The notes below the pieces were generated by a model that saw only the letters and a list, made by a program, of their open reading frames with translations, was not told where the DNA came from and ran no database searches. The translations under genes and the position numbers were made by a program. Shown here piece by piece: positions 14,984 to 21,798 of a stretch of DNA of 21,798 nucleotides; position 1 is the first letter of the stretch, and the number at the start of each line of letters is the position of its first letter. The stretch lies in NCBI GenBank assembly GCA_030374735.1, contig JASCIV010000383.1:1-21798 (forward strand), given 5' to 3'. The stretch is from Gracilaria caudata (taxonomy: Eukaryota > Rhodophyta > Florideophyceae > Gracilariales > Gracilariaceae).

Positions 14984-16636
14984 ATGTCTGCGACAATGGA
15001 GGAACAGCTGTGCTTGTCGCGTGACGCAACGCGACCACCTCCATTATCGTCTGTGCTTCAGTCCTTATCAGATATCTGCACGAGAGCATCGCTGCTCTAC
15101 AATGTTCCTCAGGCATTGATAATATCTGACTCAATTCGTCGCCATGTCATTAACCCTTTACGTGCCTTCGTTCACACCAATTATCCTCATTCGTTCGTTT
15201 CCCTGGAATCACCAACAGAGGCGTTCCGGACTGCAAGCCTTGCACACTTGCTGATGGAGAAATGCTTCACAACCAAAGATGGCTTTCTTCCAATATGTCA
15301 AATATGGGATGTTCTCTACAAGACCATGCTTACTTTGTCTGCAGACTCCCAGCCGTACAGAACGCTCCGTCATGTTTGGAATGACGTGATAACGATTTTG
15401 CGAGGTCAACTGTTCCTGTTACTGGTTCATGCTCGCATTTCCGATCCTCACAATGAGTTCTTCATCTCATCATCTTCAGTTGTGGAAGAAAACCTACCGT
15501 CGTTTATTACTGTTGAAGTCGCAGAAAACATTTACTCAGCTTATAAGGCCACGAAATGCACTATTTCATTGTCAGACCGAGATGCTTCTTTTTCGATATA
15601 TCCAACGGATGAGTTCAAACACCTCTTGTCAGATCCAGTATCCGCGCAGCTCCAGATAGAATCGGCAGCAGTTCGATGGTGTCGAAGAGCGTCTCAAAAC
15701 ATTTCCCAAGTGTTCCCATTTCTAAAAGTGAAGGATCGAATTAGAAGTCTCCGCAGATATTTGCTGCACGGGGAGTCCTCCTTCTGGCGGTTTTTCTTTG
15801 ACACGCTGAGAAGTACCTCTCTTCCTCCACTGACTTCCCCAGAATCTCGTGCAAAGTCGGAAAAGGTTCTGAACCGAATACTTCAAATGACTATCACTGA
15901 GTACGGGGTCACTGGTCCACTGTTCGAACTTGAGATTCGCGAGAAGGGAGATATAATTCCTACTTTCACTCTCTCATTCGTTGAGAGCCAAATCCTTGCT
16001 TCAAGGGCTCATGTGTACTGTGACCTGTTTTCTGTGACGTTCTCCATTCGACGGGCTGCGTGCGAGCTGCAGGCGATCTACATGGAGCTGCAGGCGCACA
16101 GAAAAAGGATGACAGCCGCAGGGCAGTTTCAAACAGCCAAATGGTACGTGGAACTGTTTGAACTACGGCGAAGAATGGCGTGCTTCATTGAAGGTTATGA
16201 GTGGTACATTCAAGCTCATGTGCTACAGCCAAGCATTGACAGCGTTCTAGCTTGTCTGTCTGGGGAAGGCTTGAAAGGTGTAAGATGCAGACGGGCCGCC
16301 TTGTTCGATACGGCAGTAGAACATCACGAGGAAACTATGGACAGGCTGTTAACACAATGTTTTGTTGGGGAGAGGGTGATCATGGCCCGGCTACAGGCCA
16401 TTGTATCGGCTTGTCTCAGTGTGGGTGAGTTAGTTCGCGGGCTTCCGAAGGATACATCTTGGAGTGAATCAGTGTGTTCAGAAACTGTTGAAGCTGTTGA
16501 GCGCGTCGAGAAGGACTTCAACCGCAACTATCACCTACTGGTACGCATGTTGACTGGTCTTGAGAAGCGCGCCTGCGGGCCGAAGCTGACGATCTTACTG
16601 CAACAGATTGGGTTGGACGGTGAGCGCGGACGGTAG
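14984..16636 (+). CDS. gamma-tubulin complex protein, GCP4-like
   Basis: This 550-residue GCP/Spc97-Spc98 family protein is a structural subunit of the gamma-tubulin ring complex that nucleates microtubules. It resembles GCP4 most: the DPHNEFFI block, PSFITVEVAENIYSAYKAT (human PSYIPVRVAEKI), the LHGESSFWRFFFDTL segment, and a C-terminal GRIP2 domain with helices around FSIRRAACELQAIYMELQ and MACFIEGYEWYIQAHVLQ. Human GCP4 has 667 residues; about 60-100 N-terminal GRIP1 residues are missing here. The frame opens with a TTG at 14975, but the first ATG is 14984 (a second at 14996), and a stop at 14927 excludes an unspliced longer form. It is followed on the same strand by SWR1 after 1.1 kb. Family is firm, GCP4 subtype probable; GCP5/6 cannot be excluded by eye. 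Confidence 0.82.
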   Translation: MSATMEEQLCLSRDATRPPPLSSVLQSLSDICTRASLLYNVPQALIISDSIRRHVINPLRAFVHTNYPHSFVSLESPTEAFRTASLAHLLMEKCFTTKDGFLPICQIWDVLYKTMLTLSADSQPYRTLRHVWNDVITILRGQLFLLLVHARISDPHNEFFISSSSVVEENLPSFITVEVAENIYSAYKATKCTISLSDRDASFSIYPTDEFKHLLSDPVSAQLQIESAAVRWCRRASQNISQVFPFLKVKDRIRSLRRYLLHGESSFWRFFFDTLRSTSLPPLTSPESRAKSEKVLNRILQMTITEYGVTGPLFELEIREKGDIIPTFTLSFVESQILASRAHVYCDLFSVTFSIRRAACELQAIYMELQAHRKRMTAAGQFQTAKWYVELFELRRRMACFIEGYEWYIQAHVLQPSIDSVLACLSGEGLKGVRCRRAALFDTAVEHHEETMDRLLTQCFVGERVIMARLQAIVSACLSVGELVRGLPKDTSWSESVCSETVEAVERVEKDFNRNYHLLVRMLTGLEKRACGPKLTILLQQIGLDGERGR

Positions 16637-16694
16637 AGATGGACGCGGGCGAAGACTCGCACGTCAGGGGAAGCATCCGCCGAGGCAGAGAGGC

Positions 16695-16729
16695 GCAGAG
16701 AAACACACCGGCACGGTGTGTTTCGCTGC
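16695..16729. repeat. long inverted repeat (hairpin) after GCP4-like gene
   Basis: An 11-bp perfect stem, GAAACACACCG (16700-16710) and CGGTGTGTTTC (16714-16724), has a 3-nt loop. After one A/G mismatch it continues for four more pairs (GCAG with CTGC). A run of six A follows at 16730. It lies 59 bp after the GCP4-like stop, so it probably falls in the 3'UTR or at the end of the transcript. Confidence 0.8.
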
Positions 16730-16902
16730 AAAAAATTGAGTGAAAATGATGAGAGGCTGAGAAGGACACGTGGAACAAGCGCGTGGCAGCCAGTGGACCA
16801 CCCATGCTGCGTTTTCGGAACATTGACGAACATTGGCGCGCAAATCCAATTCGAAACCAGCCGGCGGCGGCGTGGATGGTGCCGCACCCTCCACCTTTCG
16901 TG

Positions 16903-16910
16903 GCGCCAAA
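16903..16910 (-). promoter_or_regulatory. E2F-like site
   Basis: TTTGGCGC on the minus strand is an exact TTTSSCGC match, about 0.86 kb before the SWR1 ATG. A near match (ATTGGCGC) starts at 16832. Sequence match only. Confidence 0.25.
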
Positions 16911-17541
16911 GTTCGCGCTAACGGCCGAAGACCGTAACTTGCTCTACGCCTTCGCCACCTCTGTGACCTGCGCGCGCGCCATTCTTGTCGGAGGCGACGG
17001 CTACGGCTTCCTAGCACCTTCCTTCCGCATCTTGTTCCAACCACGCGCGCCTCCGCAGCCCGCGCTCCGTCGCTTCAAAACCTGCGTTTCCGCGCCACTT
17101 TCCTTAGTTTGCCTGCTGTACAGTGACGCCTTGCCCCTGCAGGCTACGCGCTGACCCACCTGCCAACCAATTTTTTTTTTTCAAGTCTCGGCCGCGCCGG
17201 CTCTCAACTTCATACAGCCGCCCTTAACCAGCCGCGCTTTCTTCATCCGAACAGGAGTGCAAACTATTCCGTGCTCGTGTTTAGAGCCAACCGGGGGCTT
17301 ACAGTGACCGGCGCGAACCTGCACTCGAGGTCGCGACCCATCTTCGAGGTGTGTCCTCAATGGCGCCAGTTGTCGACAGCTTGGTCTGCTCAAATCAAGC
17401 GTGAAACCGTATCGTCTGACCTGTACGTTCTCCAACATCTTGGTAATCTGCGAGATCTTTGCTGTGCACCATCAGCTTTCTACAACTCTGTTGCACGCCG
17501 CCCAATCCGAAAACTCGCAAAACGCACTTTTTGAATTCGAT

Positions 17542-17549
17542 TTTCCCGC
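17542..17549 (+). promoter_or_regulatory. E2F-like site
   Basis: TTTCCCGC is an exact TTTSSCGC match, about 215 bp before the SWR1 ATG. Sequence match only. Confidence 0.3.
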
Positions 17550-17692
17550 CTTTCACTTTTCTAACCCAATGCTTTCTCTTCTTGAACATCATTACGCGCG
17601 TCATCTCCCCTGTTCTCGTACATTCTTTTATGCGTACATGCGAATCCCTGTCTCTCCTTAATCTTACAACCCGTCGTTTTTAATCTTTAAAA

Positions 17693-17767
17693 ATGCGAAG
17701 TGCTTTTCAAGGTCGACGACAAACTTGTCACTTTTGTGTGACACAGCATCTGTCTATACCGTCATGA
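17693..17767 (+). other. upstream ORF overlapping the SWR1 start (ATGA)
   Basis: A 24-codon frame begins at an ATG with A at -3 (AAAAATGC) and ends in TGA at 17765-17767. That stop overlaps the SWR1 ATG at 17764-17766 as ATGA. Such an arrangement could limit SWR1 translation to reinitiation or leaky scanning. It depends on the transcript starting upstream of 17693, which the sequence cannot show. Confidence 0.4.
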
Positions 17768-20700
17768 AGCCCCCTTCGAGACCAAGGAAGCGCCAGCGGA
17801 CCACCCCTTCAAACTCAGGTTCCCATTCTTTAGAATGGACAGATGCAGTCAGTTCACTTGTGGAGCGTCTGGATACAATTCACTCCCGGTTTGTCACTGT
17901 CCGCGATGATCACCTCCGATGTGTAGCGAATATCGAAGAACGAATAGAAGTGCATGAAACTGCATCTAGGGTAGCCGCCAAAGTTTCAACTCGGTCAGCT
18001 GTTGATGAGGTTTCATCTCGAATCCATACCACCAACGCTGAATCAACAGTAGAGCCTACCAAGGATGAATCGCGAGCCCCGCCCTCTCCTCTGGCGCTTC
18101 TTCTCGAAGGCGAGCCTCCGGAAAAAGCCCTTCGGGAGCAGTCGATCATAGCCCGGGCGCAGGCCATTAATCGAAAGAACTCCGAACTAGCTCGGGAACG
18201 TCTTCCGAAACAACCCGAACCTATGCGAAATAAAACTCTTCATGATTATTTCCTTGACGAGGCAGCCTGGCTAGCGACGGATTTCATAGGAGAACGCAAG
18301 TGGAAGATGCAGATGGCTAGAAAAATTGCGAAGATGGTCGTGCAGTACCACAACCAGCAGCGGCGTCGCGAAGCTAGAGCTCAGGTTGAGGAGAAACAAC
18401 GAATCCGAAAGCTTGCAACATCGATAGCTAGGGATGTATCAAAGTTTTGGAGGCAGATTGGAGAAATTGCTGAGTATCGAGCTTCTCTGAAGACGAAGGC
18501 GGAGGAGGACAAGGAACGGAGATCAAAGCTGAGAGATCTGCTTCAAAAGACAGAGGCTTTTTCATCAGAGCTTGCATCAACTCTGCATTTTCACCCCACA
18601 GCTAATGAGCTTAGCGACACCCACCATGTGGTAAAGCAAGTAACCTTTGGTGAACGGCGTGCCCCGGACCAAGATGTGGCTAAAGCAGAGGAGAGCCCAT
18701 TGCACAGTCAAGGCCCCCGAGGTCGAAGTACGAATTCCCAAGCGTCAGCTACCGCTCGCGTTGCAAACTCTGAGCCGAATTCCAATGGTACAATGTCAGA
18801 TTCAGAGTTTTCGAGCTCCATGAGTGTATGCGCGGAGGGACACACGGAAGCGTTCGATGATGAGACGACCATGGCAATGGCCGAGGCCGAAGAAGAGAAA
18901 GATCCGAACGAGATTTCAATGCTTCAGAGCCAAGCTGGTGTGCCTCTGAAAGAGTTGCTGAGATCGCAAGGTATTGACCCGGAGAAATACTTCACGCACA
19001 AGAACCTATCCGTGCCGTCTGAGCGAAACGATAGTGATTCCGATGTAAGCGAAGAACCATCATGGGATGAGAGTGTAGACGATGAAGAGACGATTCGAGC
19101 AGCAGAAACTGAAGACGCTCCGGATGTGTATGAAGGTCAAAAACTTGCCGAAGAAGCTGCGGCTGGAATTGAAGAGATTTTGCGGGCCCAAGGTATTGAT
19201 CCTGATGAATACAGGGCTGATCAAACCAATTATCTCAAACCCCGCAACGAATCAGATGTATCGATGCCATCGGAGCCGAAACCGAAAAACGGCTTGGAAG
19301 ATCTGTCCAGAGCGGGGGCTGAACATCGGGATAAGAGCGAAACGCAATCAGCCACTGATGGAAAGGCTACTCTTTCATCTACGGCTGTGCCTGTAAAGGA
19401 CATGGAATTGGAGGGAAAGAAGAACCCACTTGTAGTGGAGAATTATGGTTCAACGAACGGAGATTCAGCGAAGACCCAATGTGATAGTATTTGCTCTCAA
19501 CAGGACTGCCGCTCGAACACTATTTCAAACTCGCTAGGCACTGATACAAACGGCGCTGGGGAGAAGAAACTGGCTGAGACAGAAGACCATTCCAAAAGCG
19601 TTTCCCATCCTAAGATGAACGGAGACCCAATTATGGTTGACGGGTCAGCGAGTCCGTATACACGTCTCCCGAAAGAACTACTCCGAGGGAATCTGCGGGA
19701 TTACCAAAGGAGAGGATTGGATTGGCTCCTAACATTATGGCGCAAGAACCTCAATGGCATTCTAGCTGACGAGATGGGGCTTGGTAAGACTATTCAGACA
19801 ATCGCACTCTTAGCATGGCTTGCGGTGGAAAAAGAGATCTGGGGACCTCACTTGGTTGTCGTTCCGACTTCGGTCATGGTGAACTGGGAGGTAGAGTTCA
19901 AAAAGTGGCTTCCGGGTTTTAAGGTGCTAACCTACTTTGGCAGCGTTAAGGAGCGAAAGGAGAAGCGACGAGGGTGGACCAGACCCGATATGTTTCATGT
20001 TTGTATAACATCATACACCCTTGCAGTGCAAGACTCACTTATTCTGCGAAGGAAGAAGTGGTACTACTTGATATTGGATGAGGCTCATAACATCAAGAAC
20101 TTCGAGTCGCAACGGTGGCAAACCCTCTTGACCTTTTCCTCTCGACACAGACTGCTGCTTACAGGCACTCCATTGCAGAATTCCGTCATGGAGTTATGGT
20201 CTCTCATGCATTTCTTAATGCCAAAACTATTTGAGAGTCATTCATGGTTTAAAGATACTTTTTGGAAGCCTCTTATTGAAGCTGTCGAGGCGGAAAAGGA
20301 ATCGAATCGGGGGCGGTCAGAAACAGTTTCCACTCTTCACGGAGTGCTCCGGCCGTTCTTACTTCGTCGATTGAAAGCCGATGTCGAGAAGGGCCTTCCG
20401 CCTAAAACTGAACACGTGATATCGTGTCGCTTAAGCAAAAGACAACGCCAACTGTACGAAGACTTCATGGCTAGAAATGACACACGAGAAACCTTGCAGT
20501 CTGGGGATTTCTTTGGAGTTATGAACGTTCTGATGCAACTTCGTAAGGTTTGTAATCACCCCGATCTCTTTGAAGGACGCCCAATACAATCCCCATATTC
20601 TTGTTCTGCCGTTTTCTATCCAGTTCCTACCATTGTCGCTCGAGCAATTGAGGAAGACGCCAGACACGACGTGACACTGCGGCTTTTGGGGCTAGACTTT

Positions 20701-21798
20701 CAGTTCGGCGAATCGAGGTCGGTTGGGAAATGGTACGAAGACGAAATCGCCCGCATTTCGGCGGTGAAGTCTATGCGGGGTGACTTGGGCGACGAAGGGG
20801 GCGTTGAGTCCCTCGAAGCAAATGCCGGCTTTGTACCCAGCGGCCCAGGTGGTCATCGCGCTCTATCTCGCAAGGCTGCGTTTCGCAAGGCTACCTTGCA
20901 CCATCAAGTGCTTGTACACGCTTTAAGAATCCGGCAACGTGCCTTACTTGGACAAGATCTGAGAAGAGTGTTCACAATGACAACTTCTTCGCTAAGCCGA
21001 TTGCTTCGCGCAAACGCTTGTACGCAAACTTTTTCGGAAAGCCCACGATTACGCTTGGTTCGCTCAGTTGAAGAATTGATTGGTGGGGCAAATCCTATTG
21101 CCCATCGTTTTGTATGCTGTGTGACACGAGCGAAAGCTCCTTGCCCAGAGCTACGCTTCTGCGGAGATGATATGATGCGTCTCAGAGAACGAGACCAATT
21201 CCACAGATTCAACCGAAAGTCATCCGGACTTCGGGCTCTTTTTCGTGAGTTTGAGGTTCGAAGCCAAATCACGATACCGGACACAAGACTTGTTCAGTGG
21301 GATTGCGGGAAGCTTCAAACGCTGGAACGGTTAATTCGTGAATTGAGAGCTCGAAATTCTCGCGCACTGATCTTCACACAGATGACGAGGATGTTGGACA
21401 TTTTGGAGTCATTTCTTAATCTCCATTGTTGTCGTTATCTTCGTCTAGATGGGACGACAAAGACTGATGATAGACAGAAAGTAGTAGAGAGGTTCAACGC
21501 TGATGCAAGAATTTTCTGCATGATTCTAACCACTCGGGCTGGTGGAGTCGGACTTAATCTGACAGGTGCCGATACCGTGATTTTCTATGACTCTGACTAC
21601 AATCCCGCCATAGACAACCAGGCCCAAGATCGAGCCCATCGTATTGGTCAGACGAAGCCTGTTCATGTCTATCGGCTTATTTCCGAGCAAACAGTAGAAG
21701 AGAGCATTTTGAAACGGGCCATGGAGAAGAGAACTTTGGAACAACAGATTATATCACAAGCCGGGTTTACCACAGATGCCATGCGGAGAGTGCGAGGG
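17764..21798 (+). CDS. SWR1/SRCAP/PIE1-type chromatin remodelling ATPase (partial at 3' edge)
   Basis: 1345 residues are visible and the frame runs off the window. SWR1 exchanges H2A for H2A.Z in nucleosomes. Seen in order: a basic N-terminus; an HSA domain at about 152-210 (actin/Arp binding) with WLATDFIGERKWKMQMARK; an acidic linker with a repeated ELLRSQGIDPEKY-type motif; and the Snf2 ATPase lobe 1 with DEMGLGKT at 669-676 and DEAH at 772-775. Phrases such as GPHLVVVPTSVMVNWEVEFK and the SQRWQTLL block match SWR1 and SRCAP closely. A long insert of about 240 residues (roughly 940-1180) splits the lobes, as in the INO80/SWR1 class, where it binds Rvb1/Rvb2. Lobe 2 has LTTRAGGVGLNLTGAD and QAQDRAHRIGQ. 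The ATG at 17764 is the first in frame after an upstream stop (17659). No intron is seen in 4 kb. Confidence 0.93.
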   Translation, partial: MKPPSRPRKRQRTTPSNSGSHSLEWTDAVSSLVERLDTIHSRFVTVRDDHLRCVANIEERIEVHETASRVAAKVSTRSAVDEVSSRIHTTNAESTVEPTKDESRAPPSPLALLLEGEPPEKALREQSIIARAQAINRKNSELARERLPKQPEPMRNKTLHDYFLDEAAWLATDFIGERKWKMQMARKIAKMVVQYHNQQRRREARAQVEEKQRIRKLATSIARDVSKFWRQIGEIAEYRASLKTKAEEDKERRSKLRDLLQKTEAFSSELASTLHFHPTANELSDTHHVVKQVTFGERRAPDQDVAKAEESPLHSQGPRGRSTNSQASATARVANSEPNSNGTMSDSEFSSSMSVCAEGHTEAFDDETTMAMAEAEEEKDPNEISMLQSQAGVPLKELLRSQGIDPEKYFTHKNLSVPSERNDSDSDVSEEPSWDESVDDEETIRAAETEDAPDVYEGQKLAEEAAAGIEEILRAQGIDPDEYRADQTNYLKPRNESDVSMPSEPKPKNGLEDLSRAGAEHRDKSETQSATDGKATLSSTAVPVKDMELEGKKNPLVVENYGSTNGDSAKTQCDSICSQQDCRSNTISNSLGTDTNGAGEKKLAETEDHSKSVSHPKMNGDPIMVDGSASPYTRLPKELLRGNLRDYQRRGLDWLLTLWRKNLNGILADEMGLGKTIQTIALLAWLAVEKEIWGPHLVVVPTSVMVNWEVEFKKWLPGFKVLTYFGSVKERKEKRRGWTRPDMFHVCITSYTLAVQDSLILRRKKWYYLILDEAHNIKNFESQRWQTLLTFSSRHRLLLTGTPLQNSVMELWSLMHFLMPKLFESHSWFKDTFWKPLIEAVEAEKESNRGRSETVSTLHGVLRPFLLRRLKADVEKGLPPKTEHVISCRLSKRQRQLYEDFMARNDTRETLQSGDFFGVMNVLMQLRKVCNHPDLFEGRPIQSPYSCSAVFYPVPTIVARAIEEDARHDVTLRLLGLDFQFGESRSVGKWYEDEIARISAVKSMRGDLGDEGGVESLEANAGFVPSGPGGHRALSRKAAFRKATLHHQVLVHALRIRQRALLGQDLRRVFTMTTSSLSRLLRANACTQTFSESPRLRLVRSVEELIGGANPIAHRFVCCVTRAKAPCPELRFCGDDMMRLRERDQFHRFNRKSSGLRALFREFEVRSQITIPDTRLVQWDCGKLQTLERLIRELRARNSRALIFTQMTRMLDILESFLNLHCCRYLRLDGTTKTDDRQKVVERFNADARIFCMILTTRAGGVGLNLTGADTVIFYDSDYNPAIDNQAQDRAHRIGQTKPVHVYRLISEQTVEESILKRAMEKRTLEQQIISQAGFTTDAMRRVRG
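18952..18990 (+). repeat. SWR1 linker motif copy 1
   Basis: This encodes ELLRSQGIDPEKY. With the residues before it (EISMLQSQAGVPLK) it matches the conserved SWR1/SRCAP segment between HSA and ATPase, a region linked to H2A.Z-H2B binding in the family. Confidence 0.6.
19174..19212 (+). repeat. SWR1 linker motif copy 2
   Basis: This encodes EILRAQGIDPDEY, identical to copy 1 at 9 of 13 positions and 222 bp downstream in the same frame. It looks like an internal duplication. Confidence 0.6.

Larger units (their letters stand above)
16637..17763. promoter_or_regulatory. GCP4 3' flank and SWR1 upstream region
   Basis: At 1127 bp this is the longest gene-free stretch. It begins with a long perfect hairpin (16695-16729). 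It is GC-rich to about 17100, then pyrimidine-rich with a T run at about 17170-17180. E2F-like elements occur at 16903-16910 and 17542-17549, a CCAAT core lies near the T run, and a small upstream ORF sits at 17693-17767. Open frames of 70-125 codons on both strands (16718-17154) are not recognisable. Confidence 0.4.

Noticed and set aside
16783..17154. 123-codon open frame upstream of SWR1
   Set aside because: It is Pro/Arg/Ala-rich from GC bias, has equally long frames antisense to it, and no recognisable motif.

Overview
This is a eukaryotic nuclear window carrying eleven protein-coding genes, and no intron is needed to read any of them. The set is typically eukaryotic: proteasome ATPase Rpt6, the NatB catalytic subunit, NIP7, the golgin CASP, a gamma-tubulin complex protein and a SWR1-class remodeller. 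It also contains an ATP sulfurylase of the plant/animal type with a Ser/Ala/Val-rich presequence, and a MenH-MenC fusion of the phylloquinone/menaquinone pathway. Together these point to a photosynthetic, intron-poor eukaryote. A unicellular red alga is my best guess, but the species cannot be fixed from the sequence.

Layout: DEP-DUF547 protein (+, 28-1938); MenH-MenC fusion (-, 2823-4955); ATP sulfurylase (+, 5735-7099); CASP golgin (-, 7428-9545); Rpt6 (+, 10178-11413); NAA20 (-, 11550-12077); an orphan PRMT3-type N-terminal module (+, 12809-13543); NIP7 (-, 13639-14193); GCP4-like gamma-tubulin complex protein (+, 14984-16636); SWR1/SRCAP/PIE1-type ATPase (+, 17764 to beyond the window). 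The first nine coding genes alternate strictly in strand, so the window is a chain of convergent and divergent pairs. The four divergent spacers are all about 630-790 bp. The convergent spacers are 95-330 bp, except the first (884 bp), which holds a decayed fragment resembling the C-terminal CCHC tail of a non-LTR retrotransposon. The eleventh coding item is that fragment's open frame.

The genes do not form one pathway. There are loose themes: ribosome biogenesis (NIP7 beside a PRMT3-like module, whose relatives bind ribosomal protein uS5), plastid metabolism (MenH-MenC divergent from plastid-type ATP sulfurylase), and cytoskeleton/chromatin (GCP4, then SWR1).

The points most worth a second look are the stand-alone MenH-MenC fusion in the order opposite to plant PHYLLO, the PRMT3 N-terminal domain without a methyltransferase, the long hairpin after GCP4, a 24-codon upstream ORF whose stop overlaps the SWR1 start codon, and a cluster of GC hairpins with an Sm-like element between NIP7 and GCP4.
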